Assembly (NCBI GenBank): GCA_963575745.1
Contig: CAUYUJ010003592.1
Span: 382,959-446,958 of the forward strand
Source of the DNA: Prorocentrum cordatum
Taxonomy: Eukaryota; Sar; Dinophyceae; Prorocentrales; Prorocentraceae
Direction: 5' to 3'
Length of the DNA: 64,000 nt
Below are positions 1 through 9,840 of this stretch, in pieces. The notes beneath the pieces were generated by a model that was given only the letters and a program-made list of their open reading frames with translations, searched no databases and was not told the origin of the DNA. The translations under genes and the position numbers were made by a program. Every line of letters starts with the position of its first letter. Within the stretch, counting starts at the first letter, position 1.

Positions 1-12
1 GCTCTGGCCTGG

Positions 13-690
13 GTGGTCTACGTGCAGTTCGTGGACAAGATCGAGGCAAAGGCGGAGCGGACTACGGCCAACAGTCACCGCATCATCCAAGAGCGCGCGT
101 TGCTCGCCTCTCACCGCGATGGGCCTCGGATCGACAACGCAGAGATCATCCAGAAGTGCAAGGCCTTTCACGCAGTGACCGCGCTTGACCGCATCGCGGC
201 CCCGCCACCTCCACCCAGCGTTCCCCGGGGCGACTCTCCAAGAGTCCCGCCGGCTCCGCCCTTCGAGGCACCGACCTCCGAGACTGCCGAGCCCACGCCG
301 GCCGCGAGGCCCGCTGCAGCACCACCTGCAGCTCAGCCCGCGCGCAAAGCGGCGCCCTTACCTAAGCCCAAACCTACGCCCGTCAAGCCGCCACTGCCCC
401 CGGGTCCACCGCCGAAGGCCATGCCGGTCACGCGCTCCGTCGCGGGGCCGCCTACCCGTCCTCCACCGGATGCGGTCATCGCCACGGTCCCGGAGGCAAC
501 TCCCGCTGACGACGCCCCTACGTCTGTTCAGCGCGTGGATAACGTGCGCGCGCTTGCCTGGACCGAGTGCTGCGAGCTCTCTTGCCACGAGGGGCCGGGT
601 CGATTCCCCGTGTTCGACAACACGTGCGTTCCTCGTGAGTTCGAGCTCCGTGCCCAGCAACCAGACGTGACGAGCATTACCACGTGCCCC
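13..690 (+). pseudogene. N-terminal linker module of copy 1
   Basis: The reading frame encodes a short helical stretch containing SHRDGPRIDN, matched by SHRAGPRIDN in the second copy. A Pro/Ala-rich linker (roughly residues 65-165) follows, then an acidic segment ending in EATPADD. The frame is lost near 680, where similarity to copy 2 (VPPPLRGT) moves to another frame. Low-complexity linkers like this usually separate folded domains. No function is assigned. Two GNRA mini-hairpins (300-316 and 492-508) lie inside it. The true start is before the window. Confidence 0.6.
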
Positions 691-1861
691 CTCCTCTTCG
701 GGGCACACATGCACCAGGAGGCACCGAGAGCACCACTGACCAGGCTTGGGCAGCTCAGATGAACTACGACGATCTCGTGCTCACCCACGCACCGGATCTT
801 GATCATTCTGGCTGCTTCCCTCAATACAATTGGATATCCCTTCCAGCCTACAACGACGCGGCGCATGGCCCCGAGCTCATTTTGATTGAGTATCTTGGTG
901 ACGACAAGTTCATGAGCAAGGGCATCTCGACCATGCTACGCCACGCCATGCAAAGACGAAATTTCAGCATCAATCAGTTCGCTGATCGGCGCATCAATAT
1001 TTGGCGTAGGCGTTCGGGGATTGCTCGGTGGAAATACTCCAGCACTGGTGCACTTTCGAAGAGATGGTGGAATGGAAATTCCGTAACCGTGGCGACCGCA
1101 ACAATGGCCCGTCCAACGACGTTGCCAAGGCGCACTTCGAAAAGGACGGGGAGGGGTGGAACTCTTGGACCGATTACTACACGATCTTCATCCTGCGTGC
1201 TTTGCAGAAGCACATCGATCCGCAGAAGAACAGGACCTAGGTCTTCGTCAAGCCCTTACCCGCCGGGAGCGATCCCAGCTGTTTCGATTGGAGCGGCGTC
1301 CTCGCCATCCGTTGTGTGGGAGGTCACAGTTCGGTCAACGTGCGCTCACAGCCGTGGAACATGGGCTGGGAGAGCTTACAGTGGACCGACGTGAAGTACC
1401 TCCACCACAGCACGACGTTTCGGGCCTGGAGCAACATCCTGGCAAAGGGGATCGTTCCCGGCTACGAAGACAACAACTAGCGGGATAAGAAACAATATGA
1501 GGAGCCGCGCGCCGAGGCCTTTCACAGCTCGAGCAACTACGTCAAATGTGCGCAGCCCAACCCTCATACATGTGTCCTGCCTTGCAAGTTCAAGCGCTGG
1601 AAGAATGAGGTGGACATCGTGATAGATATGTACATCGCCACACAGGCCGGTTGCAGTTTTTGGCTCGGCGCTCAAGGCGGCATCATGACGGAAGATAAGG
1701 TTCCGCCCGCAGCAATCGTGGCCGTTCGTCGCTCCAAAGACGACCACGACTGCGGCAAGCAGGTGTGGCCCTTGAACACGCCACGCTGGGAGTGCCCGCC
1801 TTTGGAGCGCCGCCGCACACTTGTCAGCAATCACGACAGGAGCAAGTCACCCGGGGCTTAG
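690..1861 (+). pseudogene. Tpt1/KptA-like RNA 2'-phosphotransferase domain, copy 1
   Basis: Tpt1/KptA enzymes move the 2'-phosphate left by tRNA ligation onto NAD+. Family landmarks appear in order: TMLRHAM near 930 (the N-terminal Arg-His pair), LAIRCVGGHS near 1,300 (Arg plus the GHS motif), YLHHSTTFRAW near 1,400 (canonical HGT, here with S for G), an RAEAF segment, a DIVIDMYIA strand near 1,615, a G-FWLGAQGGIMT core and VPPAAI. The domain is longer than usual because of inserts around WNMGWESLQW. It is split between two frames near 1,000 and has two in-frame TAG codons. At the first, copy 2 has GAG; at the second, copy 2 has CAG. I infer descent from an active KptA fold; activity here is doubtful. 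Confidence 0.65.
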
Positions 1862-2706
1862 GGGCCGATGTTATGCCTGCCCCTGCGGACACACTCGCTC
1901 CGGCATCCTTCTCTGGCACGCACCAATCAGCGCTGGCGGCAACGCCTGCTGCGAAGGCTTTCCCAGTGGCGTACTCGCCAAAGCCAGGGCAGCAGACGCC
2001 GATTGCCCAGCTCAGTGGTTCCGAGCGACCTCTTGCTCATGAGCCTGCCTCTGCATCTTCGGCACAGCAGCCCCGCGCTGCAATGCCGGGGGCAAACCCA
2101 GCTGGCCGCTATGCAGAGCCAACAGCATCTGTTTCTTCGGCAGAAGCCTCTCCCGCACCCGATACGTCCAACGACGAGGCCATCGCCCGTGCTTTAGTCG
2201 AAACATATGACAGCACCAAATATAACCAGCAGGACAAGGATTGGCTCATCGCGATGGCGTGTTGCAGGGAGAAGCCAAGGCCCATCACAGCAGAGCTGAA
2301 GCAGAAAGATTGGAACCGTCGTCCCATCTTCACGGACGCCCGCGTTGGCGACTTCATTATCGTGAAAGATTGGGGCAAGGTCAAGTGCCACCACTACGAC
2401 AACCACTACTCCAACGGCGATCATCAGCAGAAAGCTCGCATGAGCAAGGGGCACATTTACGGACCAATAATACATCATGGCGTCTTCGAGAAGTTCTTCG
2501 CCGTGCAAGTACCCATGCTGCACTGCGGGTTGCGCTGGGTAAGTATCTGGTACTGGGACAAGCATCTGCCCCTCAAAGGCGTCGTCTACGGCTTGCCAAT
2601 TCGCACAGACACAATTCATTGTGACTATATGGATTTTGCTATGAAGGGCCCGTCGTCCTGCAACTCCCTGATCGCCGATTGCGCCCAGTCTCGTGCGCTT
2701 CCTTAA
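1862..2706 (+). pseudogene. GHIYGP / VFEKFF module, copy 1
   Basis: An open frame encodes an Ala/Pro-rich linker, then an acidic helix (DEAIARALVETYD), then a compact globular segment rich in aromatics, His and Cys with GDFIIVKDWG, SKGHIYGP and GVFEKFFAVQVP. The segment from DWLIA onward is conserved in the second copy (20,966-21,322), which identifies it as a real domain. I do not recognise the family. A GNRA hairpin lies at 1,935-1,951 and a decayed one near 2,087. The frame ends at a TAA in 2,704-2,706, just before a repeat insertion absent from copy 2. Confidence 0.55.
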
Positions 2707-2756
2707 TGGAGGATGACGATGAAAAAAATGACCGGGTGTCGTGTTCACGCGGCGGC

Positions 2757-3410
2757 GCCCCGGATGATGATTAGAAAAAACCGGCCCCGGGCTGGGAAAT
2801 TATTTTTTTAATCGCCCCCCCCCCCCGCCGTCCTCGGGGGCGCGCCCCCCCCGCGGTGGAAGTTTCTTTAAGCTTCGTCACAGGGTAGCTCTGCCTGTGT
2901 GGTCGTCACAGGCGGGCGCTTTCTGTGACCCTCGCCAAAGGGGAGCGCTGCCTGCGCGGTCGTCGCAGGCGTGCGCTTTCCTTGCGCTTCGTCACAGGGG
3001 GGCGCTGGCTGCGTGGTCGTCGCAGGCGGGTGCTTTCCTTGCGCCTCGACACAGGGGGGCCCTGCTTGCACGGTCGTCGCAAAGGCGGGCCCTCTCATTC
3101 ACATTCCACACAAGGGGACGCTGCCTGTGTGGCCGTCGCAGAAGCGGGCCCTCCCCTTGTGCCTCGTCACAAGGGAGCGCTGCCTGCGTGGTCGTCACAG
3201 GCGGGTGCTTTCCTTGCGCCCCGTCACAGGGGAGCGCTGCCTGTGCGGTCGTCGCAGGCAGGTCTTTTGTTCGAGCCTCGACACGGGGAGCCCTGCTTGT
3301 GTGATCGTCGCAGAGGCGGGCCTTCTGTGACGACCGCGCAGGCGAGCCCTGCTTCTGAGCGCCCCCCCCCGATGTGGGAAACTATTTTGTAATCGCCCCC
3401 TCCTCCCTTT
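2757..3410. repeat. Tandem repeat of about 57 bp inserted in copy 1
   Basis: About eight units of 56-59 bp, each built around GTCGTCRCAGGCGGG and CTTCGTCACAGGGG, run from about 2,880 to 3,355. Similar A/T-then-poly-C stretches flank the block: a TTTTTTAATCGCCCC version near 2,800 and a TTTTGTAATCGCCCC version near 3,388. Copy 2 lacks the block, so it is an insertion or local expansion. Open frames across it are repeat artefacts. Confidence 0.8.
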
Positions 3411-3439
3411 TTTTCTTAATCGTCATCCCGCATTGCTTT

Positions 3440-3958
3440 GGTGCCCCTTCTCTTCAGCGGGCGCGCATTCCACGGGCACCGCCTCGAGACGCCGCTCCTC
3501 GGACCACGCGGACCACTGAGGAGCCGGTGGCAACGCCCGCTGACGACCACATGCAAGCCGACAAGGACAATCAGCAGGGCGCGACGGTTGATGTCAGCGC
3601 TTGCGCCGAGAGTTCGACCATCATCGTCGACCTTTCTGAGGTTCTGGTCAGCGACGAGCAGAGGGCCGCAAATGAAACTATGGAGGCTGAGATGGCGGCC
3701 GGGATCCAGGCGGATCAGGACTCCGGCACCTCGCTCGTTGAATGCGTCATTGACCTTCCAGAACGGGTCACTGACCAGCCGGACTATCGCCTGGACGAGA
3801 GCAATAGCTGGACGGCCCACTCAGATACGCATTTTGTGTATTACTGGACTTCGGCACCATTGATGGAGTCGCCGTCGTTCAAGCTCGAACAGGTGATCGA
3901 GATTCACGGCGGCCCCAATCATGCCGTGCAGGACAAGTTCGAGTCATGCTTGATCTGA
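3440..3958 (+). pseudogene. Acidic module, copy 1
   Basis: The frame encodes EEPVATPADD, then an acidic domain with VDLSEVLVSDEQRAANETM and a C-terminal FKLEQVIEIHGG-KFESCLI segment. The second copy (21,430-22,077) matches throughout (IVDISTIPLTDEERAANDTM, VKVKQIIELHTG, RIESCL). No known family is recognised. It carries a GNRA hairpin at 3,526-3,542. A stop at 3,956-3,958 interrupts it, and the next part of the homologous protein continues in other frames. Confidence 0.55.
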
Positions 3959-4020
3959 GTTCAGTTCCGTTTCGGGGCTGAGAACGACATGCACAATATT
4001 TATTATGACCACACTACCAC

Positions 4021-4686
4021 GTGGGCACGCGATCTCCCCGCATGTACGCAGAGCATTTTTTCAAGATGCTGCCTCAGTTCCTCGACTCCGAGTCTGTGCA
4101 GGGAACTACGACGGGGATATTCCAGTGGGCCGCCAAGGTGTACCAGCACTCTCTGCTGGAAGGCATCCAAGAGTTGACCGAGTTTAACAAGGTCTCCATC
4201 AATGCTCATCATCTTGCCCATGCTGCACTTCGCTCGTTTTTTATATATAAAAACTGCGAACACCGACGCGGATCCCCAGGATTCCCGCCATGGGAAGAGC
4301 CGGTGGCAACACCTGCTGCGCCTGGCCAGGACGAGTCAGGTGCCGCCGAGCCCGAAGCTCCCGTCGAGGTATCCCAGGACCCAAGCAGTGTTGCTTCGGC
4401 AGCACCGGATCAGGAGACGATGGTTAAGGTCCTGGCACAGCAGCAGCAGCTTGACCGCAACGAGGGTGACAACGAGAGTACCCTCCAGGCCGAGACTACG
4501 CGCATCCGCGCGGAGTTGGCCAAGACTTGCGGGACCTTAGATGTTTCAGATGACGGACCGACCGAATGCGCCGGAGTGCCCGGTGATCGACTGTCGCTCA
4601 CTGAGATCGAGGGGATCGGTCGATCGGTCGCTTCTCGTGCCACCGCTGAGCTCAATCGAGATGCGATGAACCCTTCTGAGTCATGA
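4021..4686 (+). pseudogene. GIFQW / EIEGIGRS module, copy 1
   Basis: The reading frame contains TTGIFQWAAKVYQ, EEPVATPAAP, SVASAAPDQETMVKVLA, a coiled-coil-like charged stretch with QAETTRIRAE, and LSLTEIEGIGRSVASR. All of these have counterparts in copy 2 (22,078-22,720). The charged central part looks like a coiled coil. GNRA mini-hairpins sit at 4,302-4,318 and, just after the stop, at 4,703-4,719 (imperfect). Function unknown. Confidence 0.55.
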
Positions 4687-4852
4687 CCTCGCTTCTCAAG
4701 CCGGTGGCAAAACCCGCTGGGGAACTCTTGGGGATCTAGTTTCAGGCGGGGCCCCTGAGTCGCTCCAGCATGATATCCCTCGCTGCGACAACTGCAGTCG
4801 CTTCCTTCCCCTGGACACCGTCGTAACCAACGGATCTCTGTGTGGCATATGC

Positions 4853-5500
4853 TTGCACTATAGTTCGTCTGTGGGTGCCACCGGGGCAGGCCGCGCAGAG
4901 GCATCGGACCCTGCGTATCTGCAGGAGCTCAACGAGTGGATCACGACCAACCTGTCTCAGACCGAGGTGGCCCGCTTCCTCGCGGTGGGCGCGAAGATCT
5001 ACTTCGGGGGACAACGGTCGGAAGATAATGAACAGCGCAACAGGTTGAGGAAAATGGCGAAGAAGGCCGAGGAGAGGTACGAACTGCGGTGCGACGCGGG
5101 TTGTCCACCTGCCAGCGAATGCCGGCTCGTGGGCGAGCCCGACGTCTATCGCAAGTTGTACCACCCCTAGCGGAACGTCTTTCAGCGCTTCCTCAGCGAG
5201 TCTCGCTTTCACCACCAGATGACCGAAGCCCGAGAGGCTAGCAGCAAAGTGCCCTGGACCGAGGAGGACATGTGTTGGGCGTGAGATATCCACTATCGCA
5301 GCCAGGCCCTTGGCCTCGCCAGTCGCAGGAAAGGGCGGTTGAACGAGGGCAGGATGGACAGGCGCACCCAGCAAGAGCGCGGTTTGGTCACGTTTGCGGC
5401 GCCCCGCGGGGACGGCGCGTTCGACCGGACTTCGCGTCGTGATCTTGCCAAGGCTGCTTCCGTCCCGCCTGCCCTTGGATCTGACATCCCACGTACATAG
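4853..5500 (+). pseudogene. AYLQELNEW helical module, copy 1
   Basis: This encodes AYLQELNEWITTNLSQTEVARF, matched by LAYLQQLNNWIKTNLSQDDVTR in copy 2, a charged Cys-containing tail and, after a stop at 5,168-5,170, a segment with QQERGLVTFAAPRGDG, matched by RQERGLITIALPRGDG. It seems to form a small helical domain plus a conserved strand region. In-frame stops at 5,168 and near 5,282 break it. Function not recognised. Confidence 0.5.
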
Positions 5501-6063
5501 TGGGGAGGGTAAATCAAGGCGATGGGGGGGGGAGTTCAGGAGTTGAAACCGATCCTAACACAAACCCTCCACATGCGACTTCTCCTTTCCATGCCATGGC
5601 GCAGCCGCCTCGCGATGGCCCCGGCGCTGCTGCTGCCGCGCGCGCCGCAGGCGCGCCGGCGGCGATGCCCGCTGGACCGGGCGGCGACGCCGCCGCCGCG
5701 CCCCATCCGAGCGGCTGACAGGCAGCTGGCAGCAGCGCTGGCCTCCGCGCACCGGCGACGCCTCCGCGCACCAAGCGGGCGCGCATCGCCCAGGAGTGCG
5801 CTGCCTACTGGCGCAACAGCCTTGAGGGTAGCGAGTGGGGCCCCAGGTACTGGAGCTACTACAACAAATGCTGGATCTACATCGCGGAGAACAACGACGA
5901 GTTCGTGCACTTGCGTGACATCCAGCACCGCCCTCGCTTCTACGACTGGCACGCGGGGACTGCGTGGGATGCGTACAGGACCAGCTACGTTGGTCCTGAT
6001 GGCCGCCGCGCATGGCCAAGTAAGCTCTACCCGCGCGGCAACGCCTGCTGATGTCGGCCGCAA
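5500..6063 (+). pseudogene. C-terminal WGPRYW module, copy 1
   Basis: A Pro/Ala/Gly-rich stretch beginning MAQPPRDGPG is followed in a different frame by KRARIAQECAAYW, GSEWGPRYWSYY and WIYIAENNDEFVHLRD. Copy 2 has KRARTTEDYATRW, ESQWGPRYWGYC and WIYIADNNDEFV at 23,600-23,733. The basic KRAR segment could be a nuclear localisation or nucleic-acid-binding patch, which is a guess. GC-rich mini-hairpins lie at 5,658-5,674 and 6,034-6,050 (imperfect). Confidence 0.5.
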
Positions 6064-6300
6064 GGCCCACTGCTCGAGTTAGCCTGAACTTAGCCGTTGC
6101 AGAGTTCGCCTCGAGCAGTACAAAACACAACCTTTTGGCCACTTCACTATTCTCGATAAGTGGCCTCGCACACACACACACATCTTGGTGATGTCCAAGG
6201 CGCGCTCCTTAGGAGCACTGCCAAAGAGACTCACCCGACACAGCGTTTGTTCATGTAACTTATCGTGTTCATCAACACGACATTGATTTCGATTTACATA
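6064..6300 (+). promoter_or_regulatory. Conserved 3' end of copy 1 with stem-loops
   Basis: The sequence after the coding modules is conserved with 23,876-24,170. It holds a GGCCACTT / AAGTGGCC stem (6,137-6,144 with 6,158-6,165), a palindrome GCTCCTTAGGAGC near 6,206 and a CGTGTT-CATC-AACACG hairpin at 6,264-6,279. All three recur in copy 2, with substitutions that mostly keep pairing. I infer a structured 3' UTR or 3' processing region. Confidence 0.55.
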
Positions 6301-7328
6301 TCTATAACCTCTGTGCGACAGCTCCTATATTACAGCTGGCGGAGCATTGATTGAATTGATACGGCTTGCTTTTATTTCGATGCCGGTGGCAACACCCGCT
6401 GCGTCCTTTCCTCATCGATGAGGCTGGGCGCAGCGGCTTTTGATTTTGCTTTCGTTTCCTCAGTTTCTCTTGCTCCGCTCATCCGTGTCCCATTCCTCTC
6501 CTCCCTCGAGTGCCGAAGCGTTTTTTGGGGGGCGCACCGAGGGGCACCTAAAGGGTGTTCGGAAAGGAAAGTGGACACTTGGATGCCCCTTCGCTCCTTA
6601 CCTTGCCCGTTCACACTGCGCGGCGGCGCTGCGCAATTACAGGGGCGGGCCCTGCTGGTGTGTTCGGGTCATGTGCGTTTTGAGGAGTAAGAGGGTGACA
6701 GGTTCCTTCTTCCTGTTTCCCGATTCCTGCCCGTGCGGGCGGGATTCGGGACGGGGGGGCGTGAAAAGGAACCCGTCTCATTCCCCCAACTCTACTCTTC
6801 ACTCGCCCTGTTGCCTGCGTTACCGGCTCAGGTACTGGAAGAGACCAGGACGCTGGTCGCACAGGAGGAACAGATCCTTATTTTTCCTTTTTTCCTCTGC
6901 CTACGGATCACGGGTTCTGTACCTTTGCACTCTAACGAACCCCTTACACACAAGGGCTCGCGTCGGTCTCCCGGGGGGGGGGGGGGGCTGACGCGGGGGG
7001 GGCTGTGGAGGTGGCTAGGGGGGGGAAGAGTAGGCGGCTGCTGCTGCCGCTGCTGCCCCCGCTCCGCCTCAACCCGAGAGCCCTTCCCAGGCCCCCCAGA
7101 GCCTTTGGCGCCTGAGTTGGCCCGCCCGGCTGCGGACGCAGGCCAGAGCCCGTGGGCCGAAGGAAGCCACCACATGCTTGACTTCCCAGTCCTCGGTGAT
7201 AAGCAGGGTCCGCTTTGGCGCTGCTCCACTTGCGGGGCGTATGCGACCATCTGCCCAGGGGCTCGGGGCCTCAAGGGGCTCCGTCTGGGTTCCCAAGTTG
7301 CCTTCGTCGATCCAGGGCGCGGAGTGGG
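6300..7328. other. Intergenic stretch with an LTR-like repeat
   Basis: No gene is recognised. A perfect GGTG-GCAA-CACC-CGCTG mini-hairpin lies at 6,385-6,401, outside any supported coding region. The part 6,781-6,955 is a diverged direct repeat of 9,255-9,425, sharing CTCAGGTAYTGGA, ACAGGAGGA-like and GGGTTCTGTACCTTTG segments. G-runs follow near 6,970. Confidence 0.5.
6781..6955 (+). repeat. LTR-like direct repeat, distal copy
   Basis: About 175 bp resembles 9,255-9,425 in the same orientation. Shared landmarks are GGCTCAGGTA near 6,827, the TTTCCTCT tract near 6,890 and GGGTTCTGTACCTTTG near 6,910. The other copy lies directly before the copia coding region, so these could be pieces of LTRs. 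No matching repeat was found after the copia 3' end, which leaves this open. Confidence 0.35.
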
Positions 7329-8275
7329 GTCATGCACAGATTCAGATTTGACTTCGCCATCCCTGGGGGGCTGCGATCAACGAAACTGTCACCACGTTCG
7401 ATGGCTGCTGGGGGGCCCAGCGGAGTGACGCCATACGCAGATTCAGATTAGACCTCGCCATCCTTGGGGGGCTTCGATCTGTGAAGCTGTCGCCACGTTC
7501 GAGGGCTGCTGGGGAGTCCAGCGGAGTGACGCCCCACGCAGACCCAGATCTGACCTCGCCATCCCTGGGGGGCTGCGATCTATGAAACTGTCACCACTGT
7601 CGAGGGCTGCTGGGGTGGCCAGCGGAGTGGAGTCATGCGCAGATCCATATTAGACCTCGCCATCGCCATCCCTGGGGGGCTGCGATCTGCGAAACTGTCA
7701 GCGCTGTCGAGGGCTGCTGGGGGGGGGGGGGGGCAGCGGAGTGGGGTCATGCACAGATTCGGATTTGACCTCGCCATCCCTGGGGGGCTGCGATCAACGA
7801 AACTGTCACCACGTTCGATGGCTGCTGGGGGGCCCAGCGGAGTGACGCCATACGCAGATTCAGATTAGACCTCGCCATCCTTGGGGGGCTTCGATATGCG
7901 AAACGGTCGCCACTTTCGAGGGTTGCTGGGGGGCCCGGCGCAGTGACGTCATACGCAGATTCATATTAGATCTCGCCATCCTGGGGGGGATGCGATCTGT
8001 GAAATTGTCGCCACCTTCGAGGGCTGCTGGGGGGCCCAGCGGAGGGGGGTCATGCGCAGATTCAGATTTGACCTCAACATCCCTGGGGGGCTGCGATCTG
8101 CGAAAGTGTCACCACTTTCGAGGGCTGCTGGGGTGGCCAGCGGAGTGACGTCATGCGCAGATTCAGATTAGACCTCGCCAGCCCTGGGGGGCTGCGACGT
8201 GCGAAACTGTCGCCACTTTCGAGGGCTGCTGGGGGGCCCAGCAGAGTAACGTCATACGCAGATTCAGATTACCCC
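7329..8275 (+). repeat. Tandem repeat of about 100-106 bp, nine units
   Basis: Units carry CTCGCCATCCCTGGGGGGCT, a CGAAACTGTCRCCAC segment, GAGGGCTGCTGGGG, then GTCATRCGCAGATTCAGATT. Unit starts are near 7,347, 7,453, 7,554, 7,655, 7,770, 7,869, 7,972, 8,071 and 8,171. The stretches 7,329-7,480 and 7,745-7,895 are almost identical, so blocks of several units have been copied together. Short open frames here are repeat artefacts. Confidence 0.85.
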
Positions 8276-8627
8276 CCATTCCATCCTTCCCCTGCCCCTC
8301 GTTCCTGTCCCCGTTATTCTTCGAGCCTGGGGCCTCAATCCTCGTTCTTTCGATCGTCGTCCTGTGAGTCGTGGAACGCATGCGCATCCCATGTAGTTTG
8401 CGCAGCAATTCACCGCGTCTACAGTGTCGTTGTTCCTGCGAGTGTTGGCCTACTCCTCTTGCCACATGATGCACATGGGTTGGGTACGTCGCAGGGCAAT
8501 GTTTTCTTAGGGGGGGTCCTGTCAAGGCCCCTGGCAGGTCTTCGGCCTTCCTGCCAGGGTGACAAAAAGGTCCTCTCCGATGGACCCCCCTGGGGGTTTT
8601 GCTGGACCGTCGGATTATCTCTCTCTT

Positions 8628-8628
8628 T

Positions 8629-8669
<41 letters not shown>
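8628..8669. repeat. (CT)n microsatellite
   Basis: An uninterrupted pyrimidine dinucleotide run. From here to about 9,180 I see no recognisable gene or repeat. Confidence 0.9.
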
Positions 8670-8671
<2 letters not shown>

Positions 8672-9254
8672 TCTCCCTTAGTGGCGTGCGATCATCTGTC
8701 CCTCCCTCTTGTTCGGGATGCTGCGGGATGGCCCCATGTCCATGTGCAGCATCCATGGATGCACCGTGCTTTACTTCCTCGCGCTTCGCATCTCCTGCTT
8801 GAGCTTGCCGCCGCCAAGGGACCATATGTATGAGCGGTGTTTCTAAGGATTGCCCGTCTGTGTTGATCGACGCTCGTGTGAACGGCGTTTCAGGTAGCAC
8901 AGTAGTTTCACTCTTGCATCGCCTAGCTGGTCATGGCGCAGCTCTGTCCGCTCCCCCTCCTCCCCCCAAACAGCAACAGTTGTGGTGGACGTATTGTTTT
9001 TGCGCAAATCTCACAGGTGAACAAGCATGTCTCAGTAGCACGCGCAGAGGACGCACACAGCTATTGCACATGACGCAACATGCGTACACACCAGGCGTAC
9101 ATAACATGCACAACGATCGCACACAAACAGTTTGGTAACACGGGTCCCATATCATTGTCTACTCTCTTTCTCCGCTTCTTCTCCTATCCCTTTCTAGTTT
9201 CCGCCTTCTGTGGATAGAACCCGTATGCTACCCTCATATATACTCCTTATCCTC

Positions 9255-9425
9255 ACCTCTCCTGCGCCTGGCCGTTTGGGCTCAGGTATTGGATTAGATC
9301 GATCAGACCTTTGATCGTGCAGGAGGAGAAGAGGTATCCATCTTTCCTTCCTTTCCTCTACCAGCGGATCAGGGGTTCTGTACCTTTGTACTTTAACCCC
9401 ATACACAGGTTACCAGCCCTTTAAA
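9255..9425 (+). repeat. LTR-like direct repeat, proximal copy
   Basis: This is the counterpart of 6,781-6,955, ending about 415 bp before the gag start used here. Position and orientation would suit the end of a 5' LTR, but no primer-binding site or 3' partner is clear. Confidence 0.35.
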
Positions 9426-9840
9426 GCTCACAGTTCATCGAACCCCGCGTCGCGATCTCGCACGCGGCCTCGATGGAACCCAAGCGGCGCATGCGCCGTA
9501 AGGGGTCCATCGGGGCCTCGCGTCCGAGCTCTCCGACGGCGCGACGGCTCGGTGACGAGTTGGAGAGCGTTAGTGTGGACCGCGTCGGTGTCCCAGGTCC
9601 CCCCCCCCCAGCTCCGACGGACCCGAGGCGCGGCTAGCTGCTGAACTTCACCGCCACGCGCCCGCGGGGGGGACAGGAGAAGGCGTAGGAGCAGGCAGTA
9701 GAGAATTTTACACGCCTACCTTCGATCCTCTATCTCCTCCTCCGTCGGCAGCGATCCCAACTGCGTCGGGCGCGAGCCCCGCTGGTCTTGATACTCCAGG
9801 GCGCTTTCGCGCTCACCGCCGATGGAACACAGGTACTGGC

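Larger units (their letters stand above)
1..6063 (+). pseudogene. Multi-module gene with KptA-like domain, copy 1 (5' end outside window)
   Basis: This is a long plus-strand coding region whose modules match, in the same order, the region 18,624-23,890. Order: acidic/Pro-Ala linker, KptA-like domain, a GHIYGP/VFEKFF module, an acidic module, a coiled linker ending in an EIEGIGRS motif, a LAYLQ-type helical module, and a basic C-terminal module with WGPRYW. Similarity to the second copy passes through several frame changes (near 680, 1,000, 1,860 and 5,700) and in-frame TAG codons at 1,238-1,240 and 1,478-1,480, so this copy is probably not translated as one protein. A tandem-repeat block splits it at 2.76-3.41 kb. 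The modules could instead be separate genes, but the shared order over 5 kb argues for one unit. Function beyond the KptA part is unknown. Confidence 0.7.
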
